A stretch of 64,000 nucleotides of DNA from Methylomonas koyamae (GCF_019669905.1 NZ_AP019777.1:3162001-3226000), one strand, 5' to 3'; positions 47,113-56,401 are shown, numbered from the stretch's first letter. A program made the numbers and translations. Notes: generated by a model not told the origin, from the sequence alone.

Positions 47113-48287
47113 ACTCCCTCCCCGCCGAACTGGGCGATCAACGGCTGTAAGCGGCTATCCTGCAAACCGGTACGCGCCAGAAAATCCAGCACCGGCCGCA
47201 ACTCGGTCCGGCTTTTGCCGGCGGCCAGCGCCGCTTCCAGCAAAATCCGGGTGTCGCGTGGCTCGCGTTGGATTTGCCAATTGGCTTGCGCCAGCGCGAA
47301 TGCGGCACCGGCCTGATTGCGCAGATGCAACAGAAACCGGGCTTCGTCGGCTTGGTGGCGGCTGTCGCCGCGCATGCGCAACGCGGCAAACCGCGCCTGT
47401 AACGCATCGGTATGGGCGGCGGCGTCCCGCTGCGGCAAATGCCGTTCCGCAAGCGTTAGCCGCAACAACAACGGATCGGCGCGGGTATGGTCGGCCAACA
47501 GCTCGACCAATTCGGCATACCGCTGCCGGTCCAACAGAAAGTCGGCATAGGCAGCCAGCAAATAGCCGTCGGCCTCCGCGCTGGCCAACGCCTGCCGGTA
47601 ATGGCGCTCGGCCGCGGCCAGGTCGCCGTTGCGCTCGGCGATTTCGGCTAAGGTGGTAAATGCCCATTGCCGGTCGGTTGCCGACGCTTCGTTTGCATTC
47701 GCCAACGCTTGTTGCAACTGGCGGTAAGCCGCATCGCCCTGCCCGGTCAGGCTGATTACCGAATCGATGCAGACCGCGCTGACCAGCGGCGCCGCGGTTT
47801 TCGCCAGCGGCAGGCAACTACGGCCGGCGGCGGCATAGTCGCCTTGCACTTCCAGAATCGCCGCCCGGGTCAACCAGGCCTGGGCCAGCCGGGGCCGCAG
47901 TGCCAAAGCCCTTTCCAGCAAGGCCAGCGCCGGCGCGAATTCGTGCCGGTTTTGCAGCAAGGTCGCTTGCAGCGTCAACACTTCCGGGTCGGCGGCTTGC
48001 CGAGCCAACCATGGTTGCAAAGCGGCTTCGGCATAGCCGAAATAACGCGGATCGGCCTCGGCCCGGCCCAGTTCGATATAGCGCCGCGCCAGTTGCAGTA
48101 CCGGCGGCAAAGCTTGGGGCTGGGCGGCGACTTGCTGGCGCAAGCCGCGCAGTTCCAGCCAATGGCTACCGCGGGCCGGCAAGGTCTCGATCACCTGACC
48201 GGCGTCGGCCGGCACGAACGCGTCGGCCCAACAAGGCTGCAGCGCCACAGTCAACACCATCCAGCCCATTCTCCAGCGATTAAACAT
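47109..48287 (-). CDS. TPR-repeat secreted protein
   Basis: 392 aa. ATG 48287 was chosen because GAGGAG lies 7 nt upstream; the ATG at 48293 would be too close to it. Signal peptide (MGWMVLTVALQPCWA), then a nearly continuous run of tetratricopeptide-like helices (ADPRYFGYAEAALQPWL, EFAPALALLERALALRP, GDLAAAERHYRQALASAEAD). TPR arrays bind partner proteins. It sits between DUF4331 (58 bp upstream) and the HupE-like gene (4-nt overlap), so it is likely a scaffold for that system in the periplasm. Confidence 0.82.
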   Translation of the reverse strand: MFNRWRMGWMVLTVALQPCWADAFVPADAGQVIETLPARGSHWLELRGLRQQVAAQPQALPPVLQLARRYIELGRAEADPRYFGYAEAALQPWLARQAADPEVLTLQATLLQNRHEFAPALALLERALALRPRLAQAWLTRAAILEVQGDYAAAGRSCLPLAKTAAPLVSAVCIDSVISLTGQGDAAYRQLQQALANANEASATDRQWAFTTLAEIAERNGDLAAAERHYRQALASAEADGYLLAAYADFLLDRQRYAELVELLADHTRADPLLLRLTLAERHLPQRDAAAHTDALQARFAALRMRGDSRHQADEARFLLHLRNQAGAAFALAQANWQIQREPRDTRILLEAALAAGKSRTELRPVLDFLARTGLQDSRLQPLIAQFGGEGV

Positions 48288-48345
48288 CGTCATTCTCCTC
48301 GGCAAAGGGAGGCGGCCGCGCCGCCTCCGCGGTTGATAACGAAGG

Positions 48346-49965
48346 TCAATTGCTCGTGCAATTGCCGGGTAAGCCGCTGACTGGGTTGACGCAACCGGCT
48401 TCGCCCGGATCGACGTGCCGGCTGTGCCGGCCGCTGTTGGCGAAGGCGACGTAAGGAAAGGTTTCCTGGTAGATACGGTCGTTGCCGTTGACGCCGTCGG
48501 CGACCCGGTTGTTGGGAAAGGTATTGAACGCCGGGTTCAACACCCCGGCCACGGCTTGGGCGGCGATATCGGTGACGTCGTCGGATACTCGGCGCCCGTT
48601 CGGGAAACCGGCATTGTCCCCGGCCAGAAAGCCCATACGCTGCCGCGCTGCCGCCACGGTCGGGCCGATGCCGGTATTCAGCCGCAACAGGTCGGCCAAG
48701 GGTCCGCTCTGTCCGGCCGAGCAGCCTGGGCAAATCGGTGCGGCGTAAAATACCAGCGGCGCCAAGTCCAGCCGCGGCGGCGCCGGAATCGGCAACGCAC
48801 CGCCGTAGGCGGCATTCAACACCCGCGCCAACAGCGGATCGAGCAGGTAATTGGCGAACGCGGCGTCGTTTTTCGGATCGCTCATGCTGAATTTGTCTTT
48901 GTCGCCGGTGCCGATCAACAACTCGTTGATCAACGGGTTACCCATGCGCTGGATCTGCGCGTAAGCGTTCGCCAACTTGGGTTTACCGCCCGGTTTGTCG
49001 GCATAGGCCTTGGTGCGCGGCCGCGAGGTAGTGGCATAGGTGCCGATCACGGCCAACGCATCGCTGGCGGCATGTTGTTTGCCGTCCTGGGTCAGGAGCG
49101 CGATCGGCAGTTCGATGGCAATGGAATTGACATTGAAGCCGGCCACGTCGTCCGGCGCGTAGTTGTTGCCGTTGTCGGCGGCCTGGCCGTCGGAAAACAC
49201 GCCGGGAATCCCAGTACCGAAGGCGTCGCCGCGAAAATTAAAGGTATCGAACGCCGCGCCCAAATCGATGTAAAACGGATCGTCCACCGTGCCGGCAAAC
49301 ACTCGTACGCCGCCGCCCAAGTCGTAAATCCCCTGCCGGGCCAGATCGGTGTAATTCGGCATCGTGCGCGGCCCGACGTTGGACGGCACCGCATACAGCT
49401 TCTGTTGTTGGCTCAAGTCGATGACTTGGCGATTGGCGCCCTTGCCTTTGATTAACGTCACGCTGTAGCTTTGGCGCAGACCCAGGCCCTCGGAACCGGG
49501 ACCGTCCAGCGCCGTGATGGCCGGCGGCACGATCGGACTGCCCGGAGCCACCGGCGCCGGCGAATTGGCCGGCGCGAAAATGCCGTTACCGGCACCGACG
49601 AAACCGGTAAACACGCCGGGCAAGCGGTTTTCGGTTTTAAAGCGAAATTGCAGCGTGAGGTCTTCTTCGGCGTCGAAGTCGTTATCGACTTTCATCTCGT
49701 AGAGAATCTCCGGGTCGAACGGAAAGTAGTTGGGACCGTTGCTGGGCTCCAGCAACGGATCGACGTTGAGTATCATCGTCACTTTGCTCGGATCGTCGTA
49801 GCTGACGAAGGCGTACCAGTCGGTAATGTCGGCCTTGCTGTCCAGCGCCGTCAACGGCGCCTCGCGGTGGTTGGCGGCGTCCGCTACGGCCATGCCGGCC
49901 AGATTGATGATGGCGCCGGCCAGCAGTGCCAGCGGCCAGCGGCTGAATGAGTCGTTTGGTTTCAT
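48346..49965 (-). CDS. DUF4331-family secreted protein
   Basis: 539 aa; AGGAG precedes the ATG (8-nt spacing). Signal peptide (LALLAGAIINLAGMAVADA) followed directly by the DUF4331 hallmark NHREAPLTALDSKADITDWY. More family motifs follow: PSKVTMILNVDPLLEPSNGP, YEMKVDNDFDAEEDLTLQF, VFAGTVDDPFYIDLGAAFD and a C-terminal ending rich in Gly/Asn. DUF4331 has no established biochemical role; the Asp-rich motifs could bind Ca2+. It is in the middle of the four-gene leftward operon. Confidence 0.87.
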   Translation of the reverse strand: MKPNDSFSRWPLALLAGAIINLAGMAVADAANHREAPLTALDSKADITDWYAFVSYDDPSKVTMILNVDPLLEPSNGPNYFPFDPEILYEMKVDNDFDAEEDLTLQFRFKTENRLPGVFTGFVGAGNGIFAPANSPAPVAPGSPIVPPAITALDGPGSEGLGLRQSYSVTLIKGKGANRQVIDLSQQQKLYAVPSNVGPRTMPNYTDLARQGIYDLGGGVRVFAGTVDDPFYIDLGAAFDTFNFRGDAFGTGIPGVFSDGQAADNGNNYAPDDVAGFNVNSIAIELPIALLTQDGKQHAASDALAVIGTYATTSRPRTKAYADKPGGKPKLANAYAQIQRMGNPLINELLIGTGDKDKFSMSDPKNDAAFANYLLDPLLARVLNAAYGGALPIPAPPRLDLAPLVFYAAPICPGCSAGQSGPLADLLRLNTGIGPTVAAARQRMGFLAGDNAGFPNGRRVSDDVTDIAAQAVAGVLNPAFNTFPNNRVADGVNGNDRIYQETFPYVAFANSGRHSRHVDPGEAGCVNPVSGLPGNCTSN

Positions 49966-50008
49966 AATCGGTCTCCTGTGGATTCAATAAGCGGATACAA
50001 GCTCCGCA

Positions 50009-50743
50009 TCAGGCAATACGCGCCGGCGCGCTTTGCGGATGCAAGGCAACGGAAATTTTTGCGGAACCGGCACTCGGCTCGCCGCACAAATAGCGGCGGC
50101 CGTTTTTGGGTTTGGCGTAGCGGCCGCCCAGCATAAACAGCCCGGACAAGCCCAGCAGCATCAGGGTGGGCGGTTCCGGCACCGTGGCCGCCTGCGCGGC
50201 ATCGACGTTGACAATGTGGAATTCCCAGGCCGCCGTGCGGTTCGGCTCGACCGGATTGTTGTTGCTGTCGAACAGGCTGCCAGCGCAGAAACGGCCGTTG
50301 CTGCAACCGAATGCGGCAGTGAAATTCGGATCGGCGTCGCGCAAGAAGCCGTCCGCCAACGCCGTGCCGACCGAGAAATTGTCGTATTGGGTTAACGTCG
50401 CCAGATAGTCGCCGGCGGCCAGATTCACAGCCAGATAGCTGTCGAACTCGCCGTAATCGAAAAGCGTGCCGTTGGAGACTTGGCTGCCGCCGGGAAAGCC
50501 GTCGTCCTGTTCCGCCAATTGGTTGCCGCCGCTGTCCCACACGCTGACAATCGGATCGAAGCCGCCGCCGAGCCAGGACGAGGTGAACAAGGTGACGACG
50601 CCGGGGGCACCGAGCGTGAAGTTGAAACGCAATACGTCGTTGTCGTTGGCAAAACTGCCGCTAAAGTCGAAGTCGGCGCCGGCGGCCGTTCCGGCCGCGC
50701 TTAAGCTCGCGGCCAAGGCTGCCGCGCAAAGAGTCTTTTTCAT
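50009..50743 (-). CDS. PEP-CTERM secreted protein, DVUA0089-like
   Basis: 244 aa from ATG 50743 (GGAG 6 nt upstream); the frame stays open for 65 more codons but without start signals. Signal peptide MKKTLCAAALAASLSAAG. A beta-sandwich domain (GSFANDNDVLRFNFTLGAPG, SVWDSGGNQLAEQDDGFPGG, NLAAGDYLATLTQYDN) resembles the DVUA0089 family. The sorting signal is VPEPPTLMLLGLSGLFMLGG plus basic residues. Oddly, about 35 residues continue beyond the usual Arg-rich end (…CGEPSAGSAKISV…), so the exosortase signal is not C-terminal as normal. It is the first gene of the operon with DUF4331 43 bp downstream. Confidence 0.82.
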   Translation of the reverse strand: MKKTLCAAALAASLSAAGTAAGADFDFSGSFANDNDVLRFNFTLGAPGVVTLFTSSWLGGGFDPIVSVWDSGGNQLAEQDDGFPGGSQVSNGTLFDYGEFDSYLAVNLAAGDYLATLTQYDNFSVGTALADGFLRDADPNFTAAFGCSNGRFCAGSLFDSNNNPVEPNRTAAWEFHIVNVDAAQAATVPEPPTLMLLGLSGLFMLGGRYAKPKNGRRYLCGEPSAGSAKISVALHPQSAPARIA

Positions 50744-51169
50744 GATTTGCTCCGCAAAAGAGTGGTTGGGATAGGCAAACTCAGCCGCCGGGTCGCGACG
50801 CGGCCCAACGACTGGCTTGCAATCTTCAATACGCAGCGAATTCGGCCGCGGATGCAGAGCGGCAAAAAAATTTCGGCGGAAATTCTTAAGTGGTGGGTTG
50901 CGGACGGTCGATATCTTGGAAAAACCGACGTGTTTCAACAGCTTGAGCCGGCGGATTCATCAGGCACGTTTGCCAGGCCGGCGAAAGCTGCTTTATAGTG
51001 GCCCGAGAAATCCAATTTCCTTCAGCCTTGCGCCGAAGACGCTCACCCCAACTTGCCGACCGCATCGGTTGAATATGCCTGCCAGTTCGCAAAATTCAGC
51101 GTCTACCCTCCCCTGTCCTGCATCTATGGCGGCGTTCGCCGCGTATTTACCGTAACGGAGTAAGTAGCG
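50744..51169. promoter_or_regulatory. Divergent promoter region between PEP-CTERM operon and ECF sigma gene
   Basis: 426 bp with no gene-like frame. It must drive both the leftward envelope operon and the rightward sigma/cupin pair. I could not identify an ECF-type -35/-10 pair with confidence. The sigma gene has ACGGAG upstream of its ATG. Confidence 0.45.
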
Positions 51170-51814
51170 ATGGCGGACAACGATTGGGACCAAACAGACC
51201 AAGACCAGCCGGCGGAGGCACCGCGCACGGTTCCGGCCGACGAAGCCCAATTGCAGAGCTGGATTGCCGCCATCGTCGATCAAGATCAGTCGGCGCTGGA
51301 ACGACTCTACGATTGTCTGGTCGAGCAAGTGTACGGATTGGCGTTGCGGATTACCGGCCGGGCGCAAATTGCGGAGGAAGTGGCGCAGGACACCTTCTGG
51401 CAGGTCTGGCGGCAGGCGCCGCGTTTCGACCCGGCGCGCGGTTCGGTTAGGGCTTGGGTCATGACGATGGCGCGCAGCCGGGCGTTGGACGCGTTGAGGC
51501 AATTGGATAGCAAGCAGACCGAACTGGAAGAGGAAACTTTGGCCGCCCTCGCCGCACCGGCGGCGCAGCGGCCGGCCGATCTGCTCGGCGCCGTGCAGCA
51601 AGGGCACATCTTGCACGCGGCATTGGCGCAACTGGAACCGCTACCGCGGCAGTTGCTGGCCTTGGCATTCTTCAGAGGCTTAAGCCACGACGAAATCGCC
51701 GAGAGCTGCGGCCTGCCGTTGGGTACCGTCAAGTCGCACATCCGCCGCGCGTTACAGAGTATGCAGCATTTATTGACAGCCGATTTCGGCGAGGTTGATC
51801 GAACCGATGATTGA
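51170..51814 (+). CDS. ECF-type RNA polymerase sigma factor
   Basis: 214 aa. Region 2 is visible as LERLYDCLVEQVYGLALRIT, AQIAEEVAQDTFWQVWRQAP and VRAWVMTMARSRALDALR. Region 4 is LEPLPRQLLALAFFRGLSHD followed by AESCGLPLGTVKSHIRRAL. No region 1 or 3, as in ECF sigmas. The start of the cupin gene overlaps the stop by 8 nt, the usual arrangement for a sigma factor and its anti-sigma factor. The leftward PEP-CTERM/DUF4331 operon is the likely regulon. Confidence 0.92.
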   Translation: MADNDWDQTDQDQPAEAPRTVPADEAQLQSWIAAIVDQDQSALERLYDCLVEQVYGLALRITGRAQIAEEVAQDTFWQVWRQAPRFDPARGSVRAWVMTMARSRALDALRQLDSKQTELEEETLAALAAPAAQRPADLLGAVQQGHILHAALAQLEPLPRQLLALAFFRGLSHDEIAESCGLPLGTVKSHIRRALQSMQHLLTADFGEVDRTDD

Positions 51815-52646
51815 ACAACAGCCGCCTTTGTCCGGCTCTGAAGACGACGAGCTGGCGCCAATTCGCAATCTTTTGGCGGAGAATATTGCGCCGCTGCCGC
51901 TGGCCGGCAACCGCCGCAGCGCGATGCGCCAAGGCCTGATGGCGCAAGTGGCGACCGCCGTCGCCAAACAGGCCGGTCTGACCACGGTGCGGGCCAAGGA
52001 CGGCGTATGGCAAACCTTGAAAACCGGCATCCGGGTCAAACCGTTGTGGGACGGCGGCGCTCTGGGCCGCTCGGTGTTGATCGAATTCGCCGCCGGCGCC
52101 AGCCTGATTCCGCACCGGCATAACAGCCTGGAGGAAGGCATCGTGCTGCGCGGCGATTTGGCGATGGGCGATTTACGTTTGGGGCCGCTGGATTACCATG
52201 CCGCCGCGGCCGGCAGCCGGCACGGCGCGATCTGCTCCGAGCGGGGCGCACTGGCCTATCTGCGTGGCACTTCGCTGGGCGATAGCCGCGAGGTGTTGAA
52301 AGAAGTGTTAAGCGGTTTGTTGCCGTTCGGCGCCGGTCCGTCGCTGACCGCCCATGGCTCGGACGTAAACGATTGGCCGGAGATCGCGCCCGGCGTGCGC
52401 AAGAAAAGCTTGTGGGTCGAAGGCGAGCGCGAGTCGTGCTTTTACCGGCTGGAGGCCGGCGCCCGCTGCCCGGCACACGGCCACGACACCGAACAGGAAT
52501 GCATGATGCTGGACGGCGATTTATTCATCGACGACCTGCTGCTACGCGCCGGCGACTACCAACTGGCGCCGGCCGGCAGCGTGCATCGCGAGGTGTATAC
52601 CGATGTCGGCGCTACCTTGTTCGTGCGCGGCGGCCGCAGCGATTGA
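51807..52646 (+). CDS. Double-cupin protein, probable ChrR-like anti-sigma factor
   Basis: 279 aa from ATG 51807. Two cupin domains: the first with HRHNSLEEGIVLRGDLAM (about 100-125) and the second with HGHDTEQECMMLDGDLFIDD (about 230-250). Each keeps the His-x-His...Glu metal pattern. ChrR anti-sigmas pair an N-terminal zinc-binding helical domain with C-terminal cupin domains; here residues 1-60 are helical but lack the His/Cys zinc ligands of ChrR. The gene overlaps the ECF sigma gene, so an anti-sigma role responding to a small molecule or oxidant is likely but not proven. Confidence 0.75.
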   Translation: MIEQQPPLSGSEDDELAPIRNLLAENIAPLPLAGNRRSAMRQGLMAQVATAVAKQAGLTTVRAKDGVWQTLKTGIRVKPLWDGGALGRSVLIEFAAGASLIPHRHNSLEEGIVLRGDLAMGDLRLGPLDYHAAAAGSRHGAICSERGALAYLRGTSLGDSREVLKEVLSGLLPFGAGPSLTAHGSDVNDWPEIAPGVRKKSLWVEGERESCFYRLEAGARCPAHGHDTEQECMMLDGDLFIDDLLLRAGDYQLAPAGSVHREVYTDVGATLFVRGGRSD

Positions 52647-52653
52647 TCCGGGC

Positions 52654-54246
52654 TCAGCCGATATTCTGGCTGTTCAGATAATCCTCGTAACTGCCGCTGA
52701 AATCGACGATGCCGTTCGGTGTCAGTTCGATGATGCGGGTAGCCAGCGACGACACGAATTCGCGGTCGTGACTGACGAAAATCAGCGTGCCAGGATAATT
52801 TTCCAACGCGGCATTCAACGATTCGATCGATTCCATATCCAAGTGGTTGGTCGGTTCATCCAGCACCATCACATTGTTTTTTTGCAGAATCAATTTGCCG
52901 AACAGCATGCGGCCCTGCTCGCCACCGGAAATGACTTTGACGGATTTGTTAATTTCGTCATTGGAAAACAGCAAACGCCCCAGCGTGCCGCGAATGGTTT
53001 GATCGTCGTCGGTTTCCTTGCGCCATTGGCCCATCCATTCGATCAGCGACATGTCTTCGGCAAAATCTTCGGCGTGATCCTGAGCGAAATAACCGACGTC
53101 GGCGTTCTCGGCCCATTTCACTTCGCCGCTGTCCGGCGTCAAATCGCCGACCAAGGTTTTTAACAAGGTGGATTTCCCGATGCCGTTCGGACCGATCACC
53201 GCCACCCGCTCGCCGACTGCGATCATCATGTTCAGATTTTTAAATAAAGGTTCCGCGCCGTAGCCTTTAGCCAAATCTTTAGCTTCCACGGCCAAACGGT
53301 ACAACTTTTTAGCCTGGTCGAAACGAATAAACGGATTGACTCGGCTGGACGGTTTGACTTCGTCCAGTTTGATTTTTTCCAACTGCCGCGCCCGCGACGT
53401 AGCCTGCTTGGCTTTGGAAGCGTTCGCGGAAAAACGCGCGACGAAGGTTTGCAACTCGGCAATCTGGGCTTTTTTCTTGGCATTGCTGGCCAACAATTGC
53501 TCGCGCACCTGCGTCACCGCAGTCATGTAATCGTCGTAATTGCCCGGATACACTCGCAATTCGCCGTAATCCATATCGGCCATGTGGGTGCAAACGCTGT
53601 TCAGAAAATGCCGGTCATGCGAGATGATGACCATCGTCGAGTTGCGCTCGTTCAGCACATTTTCCAGCCAGCGGATGGTGTTGATGTCCAGGTTGTTGGT
53701 CGGCTCGTCGAGCAGCATGATGTCGGGGTTGGAGAACAAGGCTTGCGCCAACAGCACCCGCAATTTCCAGCCCGGCGCCACCGCACTCATCGGCCCGTTA
53801 TGTTGTTCCAATGGAATATCCAAACCCAGCAATAACTCGCCGGCCCGGGCTTCGGCGGTGTAGCCGCCGAATTCGGCGAATACCGTTTCTAGATCGGCGG
53901 CACGCATGTAATCGTCTTCGCTGGCTTCCATATTGGCGTAGATGGCGTCGCGCTCCGACATCGCCGCCCACATTTCGGCGTGGCCCATCATCACCACGTC
54001 CAGCACGCGCTGGTCTTCGTAGGCAAACTGGTTCTGGCGCAAGATACCCACCCGCTCATTGGCGTCGATGCTGACGTTGCCCGAGGTCGGCTCAAGATCG
54101 CCGCTGAGGATTTTCATGAAGGTCGACTTGCCGCAGCCGTTGGCGCCGATCAAGCCGTAACGGTTGCCGTTGCCGAACTTGACGGAAACGTTTTCGAACA
54201 GGGGCTTGGCCCCGAATTGCATCGTGATGTTAGCTGTAGAAATCAA
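52654..54246 (-). CDS. ybiT: ABC-F ATPase YbiT
   Basis: 530 aa, the same length as E. coli YbiT and recognisably similar along its length ([60 protein letters not shown]). Two ABC cassettes: Walker [10 protein letters not shown] and GPNGIGKST; Walker [11 protein letters not shown] and [10 protein letters not shown]; linker between them ([30 protein letters not shown]). No membrane segments. ABC-F proteins bind the ribosome E site and adjust translation. It is convergent with the cupin gene with only 7 bp between the stops; no terminator was seen in that gap. Confidence 0.93.
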   Translation of the reverse strand: MISTANITMQFGAKPLFENVSVKFGNGNRYGLIGANGCGKSTFMKILSGDLEPTSGNVSIDANERVGILRQNQFAYEDQRVLDVVMMGHAEMWAAMSERDAIYANMEASEDDYMRAADLETVFAEFGGYTAEARAGELLLGLDIPLEQHNGPMSAVAPGWKLRVLLAQALFSNPDIMLLDEPTNNLDINTIRWLENVLNERNSTMVIISHDRHFLNSVCTHMADMDYGELRVYPGNYDDYMTAVTQVREQLLASNAKKKAQIAELQTFVARFSANASKAKQATSRARQLEKIKLDEVKPSSRVNPFIRFDQAKKLYRLAVEAKDLAKGYGAEPLFKNLNMMIAVGERVAVIGPNGIGKSTLLKTLVGDLTPDSGEVKWAENADVGYFAQDHAEDFAEDMSLIEWMGQWRKETDDDQTIRGTLGRLLFSNDEINKSVKVISGGEQGRMLFGKLILQKNNVMVLDEPTNHLDMESIESLNAALENYPGTLIFVSHDREFVSSLATRIIELTPNGIVDFSGSYEDYLNSQNIG

Positions 54247-54620
54247 AGGAATGTCCTTAAGTAGTCAAGAGCTGGCCGACTGAGCGCCGACGCTGCCATA
54301 GCGCGAAGGCGAGCGCTAAGAAAAACGTCCGATTTTACCAGAGTTTGCGCTGGGGCAGATTTGCCGTAGCCGCGGTACGGGGTTTAGGCTGAGGTTTTGT
54401 CGTAAAGTATCCAAAACAAAAGACACCCCAATGCCGCTCGAAACCTGCGCGCCAAAGGGGATTGAAAAACCAGCCTTTGGCTTTTGTCCGCGTCCAGGTT
54501 AGTGTCCTTTTCCGCCTCTGTTTTAATCGTACCCGAAGCGAAACGAAGGAGCTTCGCCTGTTACAATCGGCGCAGAAAAACCTGCTCAACGACCATCGAT
54601 CAGCCGAACCCGGCAAAACC
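54247..54620. other. Intergenic region between divergent ybiT and GST genes
   Basis: 374 bp without a gene; it must contain both promoters. GAAGCGAAACGAAGGAGCTTCGCC (interrupted, 54535-54558) can form a weak hairpin. No known RNA was recognised. Confidence 0.35.
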
Positions 54621-55295
54621 ATGACCGACTCCAGCTACCCTATTCTGTACAGTTTTCGCCGCTGCCCGTATGCGATGCGCGCCCGTTTGGCAATCGCCGC
54701 CGCCGGCATTTGCGTTGCGCTGCGCGAAATCGAACTGCGCGCCAAGCCGGCGGCTATGCTGGCAGTCTCGCCCAAAGGCACGGTACCGGTATTAGTGCTG
54801 GCGAACGGCCAAGTCATCGACGAGAGTCTGGATATCATGGTTTGGGCCTTGACCCGGCACGATCCGCAAGACTGGCTTAACGTTTCGAGCCGGGCCGACG
54901 CCGACCGGTTAATTGCCGTTAACGACAGCCAATTCAAATACTGGCTGGACCGGTACAAATACGCCGACCGTTATCCGGAACACAGCGCGGAACATTACCG
55001 CGAACAAGGCGAATTGTTTTTGGCCGACTTGGAGCAACGCCTGCAGCGCAACGGTTGTTTCTGCGGCCGCCGTTTCGGCTTGGCCGACGCGGCGATATTG
55101 CCCTTCGTCCGCCAATTCGCCGCGGTCGATGCCGCCTGGTTCGCGCTAGCGCCTTATCCGGCGCTGCGGGCGGCTTTACAACACTTCGTCGAATCCGAGC
55201 TATTCGGCAAAATCATGGCACAGTATCCGGTCTGGCAAGCCACGGATCCGGCCCTCATTTTCGGCGCCGAATCCGGCGGGAGCAGCATATGTTGA
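54621..55295 (+). CDS. Glutathione S-transferase family protein
   Basis: 224 aa from ATG 54621 (longer in-frame openings have no start signal). The thioredoxin-like N-domain begins YPILYSFRRCPYAMRARLAI with the CPY catalytic-type motif. The cis-Pro stretch is KGTVPVLVLANGQVIDESLDI. The C-terminal helical domain includes FCGRRFGLADAAILPFVRQF. The active-site Cys suggests an omega/beta-like or glutaredoxin-like GST (disulfide or dehalogenation chemistry) rather than a classical Tyr/Ser GST. It overlaps the small membrane-protein gene by 7 nt. Confidence 0.85.
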   Translation: MTDSSYPILYSFRRCPYAMRARLAIAAAGICVALREIELRAKPAAMLAVSPKGTVPVLVLANGQVIDESLDIMVWALTRHDPQDWLNVSSRADADRLIAVNDSQFKYWLDRYKYADRYPEHSAEHYREQGELFLADLEQRLQRNGCFCGRRFGLADAAILPFVRQFAAVDAAWFALAPYPALRAALQHFVESELFGKIMAQYPVWQATDPALIFGAESGGSSIC

Positions 55296-55600
55296 AAATC
55301 TACAGAAAAGTCGTCGTCATCAACCCGAACCCGGACCAAGCGCAATTGCCGCCGGCAACAAAACCGCTGTCGCAACGCCTAACCGAGCTGTTGGCTATCC
55401 CGGCGATGATCGGCGGGGCCATCGTAGGCACCTTGGTGTTTTCCGCGCTGTTTGCCATCCTGCTGATTCCGCTATCGATCTTGGGCTTCAAGGTCTGGCG
55501 CGCCTGGCGCACTGCCCAACGCCAACAGGCCGAGCAAACCCTGGACGCCGAGTACACCGTGGTATCGACGGAACGCGACGAAAACCGTCCCGGCCGCTAA
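55289..55600 (+). CDS. Small single-pass (or hairpin) membrane protein
   Basis: 103 aa; its ATG overlaps the GST stop (ATGTTGA). One long hydrophobic region (MIGGAIVGTLVFSALFAILL, continuing IPLSILGF) flanked by charged ends, then a basic, Gln-rich tail. I do not recognise the family. The overlap suggests a role linked to the GST. Confidence 0.65.
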   Translation: MLKIYRKVVVINPNPDQAQLPPATKPLSQRLTELLAIPAMIGGAIVGTLVFSALFAILLIPLSILGFKVWRAWRTAQRQQAEQTLDAEYTVVSTERDENRPGR

Positions 55601-55610
55601 CCTAGCCGCC

Positions 55611-55643
55611 AAAAAAAGGCCTCGAACCTTGCGGTAAGAGGCC
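55611..55643 (-). terminator. Rho-independent terminator for the 51-aa gene
   Basis: On the minus strand: GGCCTC, 14-nt loop, GAGGCC, then seven T (55617-55611). It lies 55 nt after the stop of the small gene on that strand. Confidence 0.85.
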
Positions 55644-55697
55644 AGGTAAGATGCAGAGCATTTACAACGAGGAGGTACTACGAAAATCGGGAAACGC

Positions 55698-55853
55698 TTA
55701 AATCCGGACCGGTTTGGCAACGCTCAGGTTGCTGGCCAGCGAGGCTGCGCCGAATAGCAACGTGGACAAGACAAACTCGCCCGACATGAAGCTGAAAATA
55801 CCGGTGGTGAAAAACAGACCGGTAACGATGTCTTTAAATTTTGACTGGTTCAT
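55698..55853 (-). CDS. 51-aa small membrane protein (short gene)
   Basis: ATG at 55853 with AAGGCGGA 4 nt upstream, 51 codons, stop at 55698. The product starts MNQSKFKDIVTGLFFTTGIF and continues through a hydrophobic stretch rich in Phe/Ser (SFMSGEFVLSTLLFGAASLA) before ending SVAKPVRI. It is too short for many gene callers, but the ribosome-binding site, clean hydrophobic pattern and downstream terminator support it. The AT-rich 200 bp upstream (55854-56061) would hold its promoter and that of the HicA-like gene on the other strand. Function unknown. Confidence 0.7.
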   Translation of the reverse strand: MNQSKFKDIVTGLFFTTGIFSFMSGEFVLSTLLFGAASLASNLSVAKPVRI

Positions 55854-56061
55854 TTTTCCGCCTTGACTGGCTTGAGTCGAATCGTTGAAGTTGGGTTAAC
55901 TATAAACTTTTAATTTTTATTTACAATAAGCCTATTTATAGATGATTTGTTTCTTTTGGAGAAACAAATAGCCGCCATTTAACCGCCCGCTGCAAGCTTT
56001 GGCGGAAAAGTTGGCATTTTTCAGGCAACGCTTTCAACACACCTGCCAGGAGTAAGCTGTC

Positions 56062-56346
56062 ATGAGCCACCATTTAAACCTGCTCCGCGCGATATTTCAG
56101 GACCCGGTCAGCGCCAATCTGCATTGGCGCGACATCGAATCGTTGTTGCGCCATTTGGGCGCCAGCGTGCAACCCAGCCATGGCTCGCGTTTTCACGTGG
56201 TGCTGAACCAGGTCGAAGGCTTTCTGCACCACCCGCACCACAGCGGCGTCTGCAGCAAACAAGAAATCAAACACGTCCGCGAGTACCTGGCCCAGGCCGG
56301 CATCAGCGTGGCGCAGTACGAAGCGGAGCGGCACAAATCGGCCTGA
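56062..56346 (+). CDS. HicA-like protein (orphan)
   Basis: 94 aa; AGGAG upstream of the ATG. The HicA-type double-stranded-RNA-binding fold shows as NLHWRDIESLLRHLGASV, SHGSRFHVVLN with its catalytic-like His, and HHPHHSGVCSKQEIKHVREY. No HicB antitoxin gene is adjacent, and the next gene starts 55 bp on with unrelated sequence. It may be a solitary toxin-fold protein with another job. Family call moderate. Confidence 0.7.
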   Translation: MSHHLNLLRAIFQDPVSANLHWRDIESLLRHLGASVQPSHGSRFHVVLNQVEGFLHHPHHSGVCSKQEIKHVREYLAQAGISVAQYEAERHKSA

Positions 56347-56401
56347 TTGTCGGCTTTCCGCGATCCGGCCCCGGATGCCGCCTAACCGCGTCGCACCAGC
56401 G

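Noticed and set aside
56062..56346. HicAB toxin-antitoxin pair
   Set aside because: Only the HicA-like half is present; no HicB-like gene lies on either side.
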